Shown one piece after another: positions 12,541 to 25,239 of a DNA stretch of 64,000 nucleotides. Under the pieces are notes generated by a model. It was not told the DNA's origin and did not search any database. It saw nothing but the letters and a program-made list of their open reading frames with translations. This DNA comes from Bettongia penicillata ogilbyi. Lineage: Eukaryota; Chordata; Mammalia; Diprotodontia; Potoroidae. The stretch is taken from assembly GCA_023548195.1 (NCBI GenBank), contig JAJHZJ010000121.1, positions 5,884,058-5,948,057 of the forward strand, written 5' to 3'. Position numbers and translations under genes: made by a program. Numbering within the stretch: the stretch's first letter is position 1; every line of letters starts with the position of its first letter.

Positions 12541-13610
12541 ATAAAAAGAGAAAAAAATCATAAATGATATTTTTAAAGGTGACTCCCAATGGATTGTTTT
12601 CCAGGTCATGCTAAAGACATGGTAGTATCAATTTGTCTTCAACAAAAAGATAGTGGTAACATTTGTAGGTGTGAGATCAAAAAACACATAAACCAAAGAA
12701 AAACCTTCTGCAGTTCAACAATGAAGTGAATTAAGAAAGAAACCTTAAAAAAAGAGTAAATCACAAAAGGTCAAATAAAATTTCCTTTTCAACTAAGAGA
12801 TAAAGGGAAAAGAGAATTGAACTACATTTTTAAAAAATAGATTTTGACTAAAAATCCCCAGAGCTTTTCCCCTGGAGCTTGTTACTCTGCTAATTAGAAA
12901 AATATAAAAGAAAGGTTCTTTAATCTCTCTTTAAAACTCATCAGACACCCAAAATGTATAAAGGCTGAAAAGTAAGATCTACTGATGAATTCTTCAGTCA
13001 CATGTCAGCTTACTAAGTGCTCCTGAAAAGTAGATATTTCCACCTACCTAAATCTACTCATTCACCAGTGAGGAAGACCCATCTTTATAGTTAACTTTCT
13101 TTTCCTAGAACTCTATTTTGCCAGCTCTCCACCCATTCTTACTTAAATGTCTCCCTCCTCCACAAAGCCTGACTTGTTTTTTTAATGTAGCCAAGATTGA
13201 CAAAAGAATGATAGCAAGGGAGGAGGAGGAAGATTCAACAGGGAAGAAATGGATGTAGAAACAGGCACAAGGAGAAGTCAACCATGATGCTGCTGTGGTG
13301 AATTTTCATTTCTCAAAAATATTGCATGACTTTCATATATGCATTACCACATGTATTCATGCTTAATTCCTGAATACATTACATGCATTTTCTACAATAT
13401 AAAGTTGCTAACATTGCTGGTGACACTGTACAATTGACAATCCTGCTTTCCAAATATATCAATAAGGGGGAAATTTTATTTTTTTGTAATTCCAAAAGGG
13501 ATAGGACTAAGGGAGTACTACAGTTATCTTGAAACTAACTGAAATTTAGTAGATAAACTTTACTGTATAAGCTACCTGCCTTATGAAGGACAGAGTTGGG
13601 AGTGAAAAAT

Positions 13611-13612
13611 AA

Positions 13613-13643
<31 letters not shown>
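13611..13643. repeat. (TG)n(TA)n microsatellite
   Basis: A short TG run passes into TA. Confidence 0.9.
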
Positions 13644-13854
13644 TTGTTAACATTGGACTTTCTCATTTTAAGGGTTCATGCTAAGATCATTAAAGATCAA
13701 CTATTTTGTTTAATTTTAAGCATCACACAGGCTTTCAAAATGATATGAGTGATTTGCTATACTTGTTACAAAAAACTTTTTCTTTGAAAACAGAATGGGA
13801 AGAAATGAATGGGCAATTATAATAGTACATATTCATCTTTCTGAAATAGTTTAG

Positions 13855-13925
13855 CGTTCCTCTAAGTTTCTGAATTCTGCATAAATATATACATATATCA
13901 TATATAAACATATATGTATACACCT
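13855..13925. repeat. AT-rich alternating purine-pyrimidine tract
   Basis: Repeated TATATA, ACATATA and ATGTATA units occur with several short palindromes. Confidence 0.6.
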
Positions 13926-14574
13926 GTACAAAATATATAAATTAACAAAACATAGTTTTGTGTCATTACAAATGACTTATTGAACCTCAAAATATTTAAG
14001 ACAGAAATCTGACATTAATATTTACTTTGTAGCAAACCCTCAACTTCTAATGAAATATCCCTGAATTCTATGATTATAAAATATAATCGTTATAAGCCTT
14101 AATATTTCTTCCTTAAGAATTTAACCTCCTGAAGTGTGCAGAATTCATTTTGTCCATCTCAGTTAAAAAGAGAAATGAATCAATCCTGCTAGGATTTAAT
14201 CCTATTATGAGCACTAAGCTGTCTTCAATTGCTACCAAAAGATCTTAATAAAAATCTGGAAAGTGGAAAGGTTGGAAAAGTTGCACGTTTAGCCAATGCT
14301 ATCTTATAAATAATTTTTAAGAGATACAGAGTTATCCATAAAAACATGGTTCTACTAAGTGAAAAAGTGATACTATCCCCCATCTTAAAAACATATTTAA
14401 AAGAATGGGAAAATATGCATCAATGAAAGCACTGAAAATACTTTGGGAAAGTATTAGTAACGAGAAATAACGCAATTAGAAGTAATAATGGGAAAGTATT
14501 ATGTGTCAATGAGAAGTAGCTTCAAAATGCTTGTAGTGTAGGGTTTCTTAATGTAAAGTTAGGCAACTCTCAAG

Positions 14575-14612
14575 GAAGGAAGGAAGGAAAGAAATGAAGG
14601 AAAAAGAAAAGA
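14575..14612. repeat. (GGAA)n-like tetranucleotide repeat
   Basis: Four GGAA units are followed by decayed ones. Confidence 0.7.
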
Positions 14613-14619
14613 ATGATAA

Positions 14620-14755
14620 AAATGAGGTAACTTGAGGTTACATGATTTGCCGAGAATCACAAACATGGTTAATGTCCGAGACTGGATTTGAACTCAGGTC
14701 TTCCTGACTCCAGGTTCAGATCTCTACCCATTGTGCCAACTCTTATCAGTTCTAT
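14620..14755 (-). mobile_element. Mar1/MIR-type SINE, minus strand
   Basis: The sequence runs 'acatgatttgccgagaatca' to 'ggatttgaactcaggtcttc', then 'tctacccattgtgcca', the reversed tRNA-like head. Confidence 0.75.
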
Positions 14756-14850
14756 TTCATAGGGTTCTTCCCAGGATCAAATAAGATAACACTTGTGAAG
14801 AGTTTTGTAAATCTTAGAGCCTTATATATAAAAGATGATGATGATGAATC
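14756..14850 (+). mobile_element. SINE 3' half in opposite orientation
   Basis: 'ttcccaggatcaaataagat' followed by 'agttttgtaaatcttagagc' is the plus-strand 3' half of a Mar1-type SINE, directly abutting a minus-strand SINE head. Confidence 0.5.
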
Positions 14851-16329
14851 CCTACTCAATGCCCAAATTTACCTTCCATGAGAAGTCTTAAACACACCCT
14901 GTAACTCTAGTGTCCAATGATCTTCTCTTGTTACGTTCTTCCATCTGCAAGTTATCTGCCAGTATGTTTTCCCTCTGCTTCTCCAAATTCACTTTAATTT
15001 TTATTGTTCTCTCAAAGTACTTAATTTTTTTCAGAGAACACTTCAATCTCCCCGATAAGGCAAAAACAAAGAGATTCCAGGAAACCTCCTCAGGGAAAGC
15101 AGCTTGAATCTTGTGAGAATGGCACAATTACTTGGCCCTGGTAAGAAGGCAAACATAGTATCATTGTGAGCTTCTTCTTGACTCTCAGGGAATGGCAGTC
15201 TTCAGTTCTTAGATATTCTTGTCACTGGCTCTAGTTTGTGAGACTTGTTTTGTATGCCAGGAATGCCTGAAGAGGCACCTCAGTTTGTAGCCCTTCCATG
15301 CCTTTTCTCTCTCTTTTTTTAGAGGTTTATTACCCTTTATTTACTCTGAAGTCCAGCTAAATACAGCTGTGTCATGCCTTTTCACTTCCATTACAATTCT
15401 TAGCCTTTTTGAGACTTCAGTCCTTTATATATAAAATGAAAGAAATAGAATAGTTGATTTTTTTCTATCCTTAAACAGTATGATTCTTACTAGTCAAGGT
15501 TTAAGTGGCAGGGGCAACAGGACAAAAAATTTAGAGAAAAGATGAGCTAAAGTTTTATCAAATACACAGTAGTCTTAGAAGGACCAGGAGTCACAAATAA
15601 ATGATGTAAAAAAACCAAAAGATTGCTGGTACTGTGTCCACTAGTCTACTCTAATGAATGTGAAATTGATGTTTTAATATTATGCATACGATCATGCTTG
15701 CTGAAAAAAACAAAATTGTCTCCATCCTACTAAATTATAATCACAATAGCAGAAAATTAAAGGGAACATAATTGAACATTAAGTTGATTTTCTGGGAAAG
15801 CTTGTGAAATGTCATCACTATGCCAGGAGAGCCTATTCTGGGAATCATAAATGTTATCAAGGACACAAAGGCCTTCAGTCATACTAGTTCTATCACCACC
15901 TCTCATTCAGTCTGTAGTCCTGGAGATTTTCTTCTCCATCATGCCTGTCTAACCACCCTGCTCTCTAGGACTGGTTGGAGTCATGAACCACATAAGTAAT
16001 GTGTTTTTTATTAGCTTAAAATGCCAAGATCAGTAAGTGACAGATTTTCTGGCCTTTCATGACACTCACAACATCAGTACTTTTCTTTCCCTTGGGATAC
16101 ATAAATATATATTGAGGGAAGAGAGAGAAGTTCTACATGCCTATAAAAGGAGGAGAGTGGACACAGGCCTTACCAGTATACTCCAGACCAAGGGTTCTAA
16201 AGTTTTGAGTGTGTGTAGTGAAACCTTTTGGTTCACTGGTGAAGCTTATGAACCCCTTCCTAGAATGATATTTTACATACATCATGTAAAATCAGTGGTA
16301 TTAGCACAGGCAGCAGTTACATCAATATA

Positions 16330-16440
16330 AAATTCATACACATATATATGTCTGTAAACATATGTAGTGCATATATACATATATGCATTGCATAGATTAC
16401 ATATACATATATGTGTCTCATATATGTGTATATATTAGGC
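16330..16440. repeat. TATATG/CATATA-rich tract
   Basis: Imperfect alternation of tatatg and catata units with ATGCATAT interruptions. It forms several short self-complementary stretches. Confidence 0.65.
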
Positions 16441-16984
16441 ATGTACATTTAGAGTTCACAGATTCTAGATTATGAATTTCTACTCTAAACTTAGTCATAC
16501 CAACACCAGGAAGATTTGGATATGCCAGAGATTGGTTTGGGAGCCACATATATATTCTGATCCTAAACTACATAGGTAATTTGCAGAAAAGCAAATATAA
16601 GTGACCAGGAAATTCAGTTCAAACAATAGATTTAAGTTTAAAGGTACTAGATAACAGTGTTTAAAAAAATAGCACCTAGAATAAAGAATCTCTTTCTATA
16701 GATGTAATCCAAGCCATGAAAGAAACAGGTAATTCCTTATGGCAAAAATTCTGTTACCCTTGGAAGACTTTCCCTCCATTAGCTATCCTCAATGTAACCC
16801 AAAGGCTAACTACATTAAGGACATACACTTTTTTCATTTTATAAAGAACATTTTTCAATAGATATCACTATAATGAAATGTCAATCTCTAATGTACTTTA
16901 AAACAAAACATGGAAAACTAGAAGATAAAATTAAAGTTACATAATAACAGGTTGAAGTTGGCATCATCCCATATTGTCCCTGCC

Positions 16985-17238
16985 CAAAGGCACTAGGTGC
17001 CACAGTGGATAGAGAATGAAGTAAAAAAGATCTGAGTTCAAATCTAGCCTCATACATGTACTAGCTATGTGATCCCAGGCAAATCGCTTAACTTCTGTCT
17101 CATTTTCTTCAACTGTAAAACAGGGATGACAATAGTACTTACGTCCCAGAATTGTTAAGAGAATCAAAAAAAATATTGGCAAAGTTCTTAACACAGTGCC
17201 TGGCACATAGTAGGTGTTTCATAAATGCTTGTTTTCTT
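16985..17238 (+). mobile_element. Mar1/MIR-type SINE, nearly complete
   Basis: The tRNA-like head ('gccacagtggatagag', then 'tctgagttcaaatctagcct') leads to the core ('tagctatgtgatcccaggca') and the tail ('cagtgcctggcacatagtag', 'ataaatgcttg'). This is the most complete copy of this class here. The head is a SINE promoter relic, not a tRNA gene. Confidence 0.85.
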
Positions 17239-17399
17239 ACTTCTTCCTTATCAGCATAGTATCTGTTAACTAGAGTTATCTACATAAGCATCTCTAAGGG
17301 GAATGAGTTTAAATCTCAATACTCTTATTTGATTGTAAGAAATGGCTATTGTATCCACCTATGTAATAGCCAAAAAACTCCACTATATTCAAATAGAAT

Positions 17400-18560
17400 C
17401 TGAATTGAAATAATGAAAAAAAATGGGAAGAAAGAGGGCCTGGTATTATTAGACTTCATACTATAAAGCAGTAATCATCAAAATGTTTTGCAATTAATTA
17501 AAAAAATAAACTGATAAGGGTAATAGATTAGATGCACAATATATAATGCATAATAAATCCAAAGACCACAGTTACTGTAGGAGGAACCCACTATTTGAAC
17601 AAAACAAAACAGGAAAACAAACAAAAAGCCTGAGAAAACTAGACAGCAGCCTGGCGTAAATTAAGGTAACATCAAGACCTCTTAACATAGGCCAACATAA
17701 GCTCCAAATGAATATGTAATCTAGTGATGAAAGATAACACCATAAGGAAATTAAAGGATCAAGGAAGAAATTTCCTTTCAGCATGCGAATATGGAAAAAG
17801 ATAATGACCAAACAAGGGATAGAGAGGTTCACAGAAGATAAAACAGACACTTTTGATTACATAGAACTAGGAAGAATATGTTCAAACAAATCCAGTGTGG
17901 CAAAGACCAGAAGAAAGAGTTAACTGAGGGACAGTATTTGTTATAAGGATTTCTGATAATGATCTCATTTCCCACATGTATGAAATAGTTTCAAGTTTTT
18001 CAGAAAAGAACTATTCACCAGTTGATATATGGTCAAAAGAGAAAAAAACATGTAGTTCTAAAAGATAGTTAAGGTATTTCTCTCTGTGTGAAAAAAAAAT
18101 CCAAAACAATCATTAGAGAAATGCAAATTAAAAAAATCTTAGGGTTCTCCTGCACCCCCAAAAGGTTGACAAAGTTGACCAAAAAGTAAAATCGCGAACA
18201 CTGAAGAGGATGTGGGCAAAAAGGCACAATAAAGTACTTTTGGTGGAGTTTTGAATTAATCCAACCATGATGGGAAGCAATTTCAATAAAATTCCCTAAA
18301 TTATTCAGATTCTTTGATACAGGAATGTTATTAGGTTTCTACCCAAAAGAAAGAGGAACAGGTCTTATATGTACAAAATATTTGCAGTGGTCATTTTTAT
18401 ATATAAAAAAAACTTGAAACTAAGTCCATCAACTGAGGTGAACAAATTATGGTCTATGACTATAATAATGTTGTCCCTGGAAATGACAATTTCAGGGAAT
18501 CTGGGATGACTTGTATAAATTGATGCAGATAAATTTATTAAGAACAAATTTTTTTAATAA
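17400..18560 (+). mobile_element. L1 LINE, ORF2 3' region, decayed
   Basis: This resembles the last kilobase of mammalian L1 ORF2 in the plus orientation. It has the segment around 'ctgataagg', the 'tcattagagaaatgcaaatt' landmark near 18110-18130, and the end section around 18300-18540 that matches the other L1 3' ends in this window. Many indels and stops make it an old copy. Confidence 0.75.
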
Positions 18561-18719
18561 TAATAGTAATAAAAAGTAATAACATACAGTTGTCAAAAGG
18601 AGAAATGAAAAAAATCAGGAGTCACCCAATTTTTTTTAAAGTATTCAATAATGTAAATGAAAACAGTTTTGTATTAAGGAAAGTGAATAAAAATGCTAAA
18701 AGATCTTGGAGATTCTATG

Positions 18720-19075
18720 ACAAGGTAGACTTATGAATTCATTTCCTGGTGGAATTGCAAATAAGCTTAATCTATTCTGCAAATTTACTTGGAATTGCAA
18801 ATGGTTATTAAATTATTTATACTCTTTGGACCAAAGCTCCTATAATTTGAAATATATTCAAAGAGGTTACTTATAGCTTAAAAGTGTCTATATAAACAGA
18901 CATATATACTCAGTATCTGGGAAGTAATTGAAAAAATAATGGTTCATAAATGTAATGGAACATGTATATGACAAAGAAGAACATGAAAAACTCAGAGAAA
19001 CATTAGAAGACCTCTATGATCTAATTAAATATGATGAAATCACAGCAAAAAAAAACCTTACTATATTATACAAAG
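18720..19075 (+). mobile_element. L1-like 3' fragment
   Basis: This contains L1-like phrases ('ctcagagaaacattagaaga' near 18990 and 'ggttcataaatgtaatggaa' near 18940), in the same direction as the preceding L1. It may be a second insertion or the displaced tail of the first. An internal direct repeat, ggaattgcaaat, occurs twice near 18752 and 18791. Confidence 0.45.
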
Positions 19076-19559
19076 ACTACAACAACATAATAAATAACAA
19101 CTGATACTTAACATGGCACTTTAGAATTTAATAAATATTTTATATATGCTATAGCATATAATTAAAGTGCACACAGAGTTAACAGAATTCTGGCCTAATA
19201 TAATGTTTAATGTTAGTATCATAAAGATGAAATTAATGTTCTAGTGACTTCTTTTGTAACTCTTTCTCAGGGGATATACTTTGTAAAGGATATTGTTGAG
19301 AAATGTCTGTTTTATAAAAACAAAATATTTAAACAAATTTTAAAACATTAAAAATGAAAAAAAAAATAAATCATAGGAGAAGAGGAATCAATATGTTGGA
19401 GCTGTTTAGACAATTTGGTTTGTAATTAGGGAGCTTTTCCATCTCTGCCTTCCCTTCTCTTCCTGCATCTAGTTACATTTTCATCACATATTCATTGGCA
19501 TTTTCAAGCAAGTGTGGACAGGTGAAATAAAAATAAGTGAAAATTTCATTTTATTTTAT

Positions 19560-19740
19560 TTATTAGATGTAGGATATCATTCATAAAAGGAATGCATATT
19601 GATAGTTACTTGGAGCACTAAAATTTTAAGCTATTTGCCCAGAAAAACGCAAGAAATAAACACCAAGGAAATGACTGAACCCAAATCTTCCTGACTGTAA
19701 ATCCACATCTCTTTCTACTGCATCGTGGTATTTCTGAAGA
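19560..19740 (-). mobile_element. MIR-type SINE fragment, diverged
   Basis: 'ctatttgcccagaaaaacgc' and 'acccaaatcttcctgactgt' resemble the reversed SINE core. Confidence 0.4.
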
Positions 19741-19744
19741 TGAA

Positions 19745-21330
19745 CTTTAACAACTACACACTGAAAATATGTCTACTTTGGAGGAAAAAGTACAGTTGGA
19801 GAGAAGTGATTTATTGATTTTAGTTATTTTTTCCTCAGTGCCCATTAGCATAGATAAATAAACTTCCTACGTAATAGTAGGAACCAAGAATTTAGAGTTC
19901 TAATACAAGATTACATCCTGACTTCTGGCATGACCTACCATAGTTCTTTAAAAGGTATTACTGTCTCTTCAGTCACTATGACTATACCTAATAGACCAGA
20001 AAGACTAATAAATTTATATTTACAAGGGAATTTAGAAATAAAAAGCAATGGTGAGCTGAATGGTATGGAAATAACAAATATATATGGTATCTGTAACTGT
20101 AAAACAAAAAAAAAAATCCACTAAGACAATTTAAAATTCAACCAAATTACCAATGAAAGACCAGAACTAAGTGGAAGTTTTTGGTGATGATTTCTTAAAT
20201 CATTTAGTTAGGAGTCTTTTAAAGAGCCAAAGATATGGTTATCTAAGCATCTCAGATGCAAAGGGAAAAGTATATCTGATTGCGATTTAAAACAACAGCC
20301 ATAAGGATTAAAAATAGTTAAATAGAATGCTATTTGTGATTCATACAACTCATGCAATATCAGTAGATTCTATGCATTTAAACAACTGTGAAATGTGGGC
20401 CTTTTGTGCATAAAATGTTCATAAAAATTAATAAGAATTTCTCTCAACATTCAAATTCCTACAAGGTATAACTTGATTTTTTCAGAAAAACAAATTTTAT
20501 CCAATATAATTTTTCTGCCTGTCTCAGAATGCATACACTCTCACAAATTATCATCTTAAATTAAATAAAACTCCCAAACAAATTTCATCTGGGTATATGT
20601 TAATATCCTCTAAGTTCTAACACATTCTTTGAATGACTGGGTCTATATTAGGAGAACAGCTAAACTGGTTACTGTACCCATGGCACAATCTCTAACTCAC
20701 CTGGATCTTTATTATACTTCATATTAGAATTTATTCTTTTCTATACATTAAGGAAATACTTCTTGCTCCTAACCAGGAGACTGCAATATTCTTTAGACCA
20801 TCAAAATTATTAGTTTACTATTTCACAGGGACTAACTAAAGAAAAGTAAAAATTTTGTAAAAATCTGGTTTTCAGCAAACACTGAAAAAAGTTACTTTCC
20901 CTTAGCTATTTATTACATGTTTTTAGAAAGTGTGTAATATACATGCTTTTTAAAAGTATTTTATTTTTCAAACACAATGACTGCTCCCCCAAGTTTTCCT
21001 AAAGGGTTCAAAAAAGTTCTATTCTGTCTCTAGGTATCATTAAAGCCCTTTCAAGATGCATTAGAGCTCATCCTCTTCCTTTCCAAACTTGTTTTTTTTC
21101 TTCAAAAGCATCATTATTAATGTCTTCCTCTGTATTCGACTCCTCTTCCTCATTGCTGATAAGTTAGCAAGTCCCATCAATTCTCCCTTCAAATCATCTT
21201 TCACATCTGTCTCTGACTGTTTTCCAATAACCAGCACCCTAATACAAGTCCTGATTACTTTTTCCTGAAGACTTTTGTTTATAAGTGTTCTCTTTCTATT
21301 GTCTTCTTTAATTTTCATAAGCAGATCAGT
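19745..21330. other. Repeat-poor intronic stretch
   Basis: No gene or transposon is recognised. A minus-strand open frame (21318-21061) rich in Glu and Lys ends in KEEDEL but has no recognised domain. An overlapping frame encodes an acidic EEEES-like run, so a faint retrocopy cannot be excluded. Confidence 0.4.
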
Positions 21331-21334
21331 CTAA

Positions 21335-21445
21335 TGTTCTTTGTATAAAGATGTGATCAAGTGACTCTTGCTCAGAATCCTTCAAATACATTCTATTGTC
21401 AACAAAATAGTTGACTTGTTATTTTGGCATTCAAAGCTCCTCCAA
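21335..21445 (+). mobile_element. L2 LINE fragment
   Basis: 'gatgtgatcaagtgactctt gctcagaatccttc' (spaced at base 20) and 'ggcattcaaagctcctccaa' match the L2 reverse transcriptase tail. Confidence 0.65.
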
Positions 21446-21449
21446 TCTA

Positions 21450-21560
21450 ACACCACTATTTTCTTCATCTGGACCTCACTTTTCCTCATTTATAAGAGGA
21501 GGGAGTTAGACTAGATGACCTTTAAGGTTCCTATAACTCTAAATTCTATAACTGTAATAA
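21450..21560 (+). mobile_element. MIR-type SINE 3' fragment
   Basis: 'tcctcatttataagaggagg', 'gactagatgacctttaaggt' and 'tctaaattctataac' correspond to a MIR-type module that elsewhere reads 'ggactagatgatct'. Confidence 0.5.
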
Positions 21561-21612
21561 TAGGACCCTTCATTTTCTGCTTCAACTTGTGATACTTCCA
21601 CATCCTCTTAAT

Positions 21613-21927
21613 ATGTTGTTTGTTCTTCATTGCTGAAGAAGACCATGCCATCAGAGAAATGATGATATGACTTGCACTTGACTTTGTTTTGAGTGAGGGA
21701 GGGCTGTGCAGATCACCACTCTCACTTCTCCTCTAAAGCCATCTGAATCTAGTGACCAGATATTCATCAGGATGACTGGAGATGACCCAAGATGAGGCAA
21801 TTTGGGGTTAAGTGACTTTCCCAAGTTCACATAGCTAGTGAGTGTCAGGTGTCTGAGGTGAGATTTGAACTCAGGTCCTCCTGACTCCTGCACTAGTGCT
21901 TTATCTACTGCACTACCTAGATGGTCC
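21613..21927 (-). mobile_element. WSINE1-like SINE, full length
   Basis: This is a minus-strand copy like the one at 5757-6073, differing at scattered positions. A 10-bp target-site duplication, tcctcttaat, is at 21603-21612 and 21928-21937. Confidence 0.9.
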
Positions 21928-22059
21928 TCCTCTTAATGTACATATGAGTTAAATTAACCAGCTTGTGTATCATATATACACATGTTTTCAATTAATAACT
22001 CACTTCTCCAATTATTTTTTCTCTGTGCCACTAATGCCTTTTCCACCTCAGCCTGTTGA

Positions 22060-22315
22060 AATACTACCAATACTTTAGCCCAGTGCAAAAACAGTGCCCC
22101 CCACAAAGACCTCCCTGATCATCTCATTCATCAACCATCTGTCCTCTGTCAGATCTGACATCATATTTTGCATCAATATAGGGAAACTCACTATGTACCA
22201 ATTTGTGTTACAAGTTTGTGTCTTATTATTCTACTGTGCCCATGAGGGAAAGTATAATGTTTTAGTAACATTTTACATTCCCTTGGGTCACTCCACATCC
22301 TTAATAAATTGTAGT
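22060..22315 (+). mobile_element. L2 LINE 3' region
   Basis: 'caaagacctccctgatcatc' and 'ttattctactgtgcccatga', then 'cttaataaattgtagtg', follow the L2 order with decay. Confidence 0.5.
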
Positions 22316-22817
22316 GATTAATGGTAAATATTATTTCTTAAAAATAAGATCTTTTAAACTTTCGACTCTTCAATTTTATACTCATAACATGAACTTACAG
22401 TACTCAGAGGAGAGAATTGTAAACTCATTTGCATTTTAGCTGGTCATATATTATTGTATTTGAAAAATGTAGCTGTTCTACATATATCACCAAGATTTTT
22501 ACACATGAAGCTTAGAGGGAAGTACATTCCCCAGTCCCCCTTAATATGTAAGAGAAGAGAGTTCCCATGATCCTACAGTGCTGTTAAAAAAACACATAGT
22601 AGAGTTTTGCTATAATGTAGTAGATGACAACATGGAATATGGTGGGACATATGTACTTAGCTATTACATAGAATCCTAGATTAGCATTATCATTAAATGA
22701 TAGTGTACTAGGATTTTATCAGTGCAGTAATTCTTTCTTTTGTAATGCTTCTCATTCCTCATTTCATCCCAGTATGTTTTCTTAATTCAATTAAATAAAT
22801 ACAATAAATACTTCCAC

Positions 22818-22830
22818 GGGGGGGGGGGGG
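22818..22830 (+). repeat. G13 homopolymer
   Basis: Thirteen consecutive G bases follow cttccac. They would be C on the gene strand. Length may be unstable or a sequencing artefact. Confidence 0.9.
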
Positions 22831-23148
22831 TGTGTTATTCCTCCTTATCAAGTGGCTCTTTGGAAGGTTGTTCTGATGAATTTGTTTTTCATGAAAAGCA
22901 CCAGCTTATCAGTTAAGGAAAAGCTAGAACCCCATTTTCTCTCATATCTGTTTTGTTTGATCACAAGTTCTGGGTCAAGGTATACTAAGTACTGATAAAA
23001 ATGGAAGTATTTTGAGTTATAAAAGGGTAAATCCTTTCCTTGTCCTGTAATAAGCCAGTCACCAACTACTAATTAAGCCCACTGTATATGTTTTTTAAGT
23101 CCATTTCAGGTTTTTATCCTCTCACTACTGTCTATGACTCCGTGTCTG

Positions 23149-23159
23149 AGTGTGTGTGT

Positions 23160-23195
<36 letters not shown>
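23149..23195. repeat. (TG)n microsatellite
   Basis: TG units are broken once by TACG at 23159-23162. Confidence 0.95.
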
Positions 23196-23199
<4 letters not shown>

Positions 23200-23420
23200 G
23201 TGAGCATTTACATAGTACTTTTAGATTTGTAAAAGACTTTACAAATAAAATTCATCATATCCTGACAAAGACACTTAGCTGTGTGTTATTCATATACCCT
23301 GTTTCACAGATGAAAGAACTGAGGAAAACAGAAGTGACTTACCAAGAGTCACACCATTAGTAAGTATCTGGGTCCAAACAGGAACTCAGATCTTCCAGAC
23401 TCCAAGTCCAGTATACAATC
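23200..23420 (-). mobile_element. MIR-type SINE
   Basis: 'tgtttcacagatgaaagaac', 'gaggaaaacagaagtgactt', 'aggaactcagatcttccaga' follow the reversed core in full order. It abuts the TG repeat. Confidence 0.75.
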
Positions 23421-23689
23421 ATACATACATACATATGTGATAAGTCATTTTACCCCAAATCTTTGTTCTTTCATGAACTATTTTGTGTACCAATAATCTT
23501 TTGCCATCTTCCATATGATTTTGAAAATTAGTTTTTCTTCTAAATCAGTTACCTTTTTTGTTTTAAATCAGTACTTCCCAAGTCTCTCAATATTACTAGA
23601 GGGTCAAGATTGGCTGGATGGGATAATTTCAAGACTTATTTGGGGCGGGGGGGAGTGGTTCTATTAAATGCAGTAATTATTTTACAGCA

Positions 23690-24420
23690 TTTAAGTCTCC
23701 ATAAGTTGTGATAGTCATTTATCATGGTGTCTTTCTCTTTGATCATTTTTCATTTTAAGATTAAATAATTTTGAGCGCATCAGATTGGAGCTATTTTATT
23801 TGCATGGTATATCCTCTCACATTTTTTTCCGTTTCCTAACTTTATACTGATTTTGATCTTTGCTCTGAAAAGGCAATGAATGCAAATAGCTGATTTGTAA
23901 TGACTTTCAAATTGTCAATTACTCATTTTGTTTCTGTTAAGAGATAACTTCTGTTTTTCTGCATATATATGTATGTGGTGTTATTTTGTATTTAACATAT
24001 TCAGCTCCTTCTGCCTCTCTTCTTAAAGAAAGTATTCATGATGTCGAGGCATGAGGATCAAAAACCACTTGGGAGTTGTGTTATGCCCATTTTATGGAAC
24101 AGTTGGGCATCTTATTTTGCAGAACACATCATAAGCACAAGTTAAAGAAGGCCAGATGTTCCATAAAATAGCGGTCTGTAAAATAATGTTCCTGGTTTTC
24201 TTTGCTTCTACAATAAATTAAGCTCATTTAATTGCTTTATTTGCTTCTCCAGGGAGAATCTATGAGTCATCATTCTATTTATCTACAATTTCCTTATATG
24301 CCCTGGTTTCACTTATGGCATGAATATGTTAATTTTGATATGATTAGGGCTCCAATAGAATACTTATTGCTGAGTTATTGGACAAAGATCTCATATGCAA
24401 TATTTTAATGTTTCTTAACA
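23690..24420. other. Repeat-poor stretch with paired octamer motifs
   Basis: No transposon is recognised. Consensus octamer motifs ATTTGCAT (23798-23805) and its complement ATGCAAAT (23880-23887) are 75 bp apart, with TAATTG-like and GTCAATTAC motifs nearby. This could be a conserved regulatory element, but conservation cannot be seen from one sequence. Confidence 0.3.
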
Positions 24421-24699
24421 TTATAACACCTAGTCTTTAAAAAGATTTTTATATCCCTTAGAATTCTTCCTGTATCTCATCTCTATTATGCTCTAAAGAG
24501 CCATTCCTCTAAAAAAAAATAAGAAAAAAAGAAAAAATCAGTAATGCCCATAAAAATGTTACATCAACAACTGTACCCCTAGCCCCCAGAAAAAGAAGAG
24601 GGGAAATTACCTTTTCATATTTCTTCTTTGGGACCAAATATACTCTTTATAATTTTACAGTATTCATTTTAATGTGTTTTTGTGACTGTGGTTCATTTA

Positions 24700-25190
24700 A
24701 TTTATATTTTTGCAGTAAGTATTTGTGTGTGTATAAAAGTATATATAAACTTTTCTAACTCTGTTTACTTTACTTTACATCAGTTCATGCATATCTTTCC
24801 ATGCTTCTCCATATTCATCTTGTTCTTTATTTTTTATAAAATACTATTCTATTATATTCATGGGCCTCAATTCAGTTAGCCATTCCCCATTTGATCAGCA
24901 TTTGCTTTCTTTCCAGTTCTCTGCTACCATAAATAAGTTCTTCTATAAATATTTTGGTATCTAAAGAGCCTTTCTCTTTATCAATGACCTCTTTGGCATA
25001 TATGCTTAGCAGTGAGATCTCTGGATCAAAGGGTACAGATAGTTAAGGCATATTGTTTACATCATTCCAAATTCTTTCCAGAATGGTTATACCAGCTCAC
25101 AGCTCCATCAACTATGCATTAGTGTTTCTTCCTTTTCAGAATTCCAACATTTACTATTTTCATGCCTTCCTGTCTTTGCCAATTTGCTAC
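24700..25190 (-). mobile_element. L1 3' end, minus strand
   Basis: The reverse complement matches the terminal L1 region: on the plus strand one reads 'agccattccccatttgatca' (24880s), then 'ggatcaaagggtacag' near 25020, then 'ccagaatggttataccagc' near 25080. It is 5'-truncated at about 25190 and lies beside a plus-strand L1 that covers the same part of the element. Confidence 0.75.
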
Positions 25191-25239
25191 ATAAAGACCT
25201 GAAAAATCTTATAATAATGATTAGCATTTAGGTATATTG

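Noticed and set aside
14910..15127. Overlapping open frames on both strands as an exon pair
   Set aside because: No splice sites or similarity were recognised, and the frames mirror each other.
16985..17060. tRNA gene
   Set aside because: This is the tRNA-derived head of a SINE, followed by SINE core and tail; no cloverleaf with an intact anticodon arm is evident.
21061..21318. Protein-coding gene or processed pseudogene rich in Glu and Lys
   Set aside because: No domain, poly(A) tail, or target-site duplication could be recognised, and AT-rich composition explains the residue bias.
23088..23360. Cys/Val-rich open frame
   Set aside because: It is translated from a TG microsatellite joined to a SINE.
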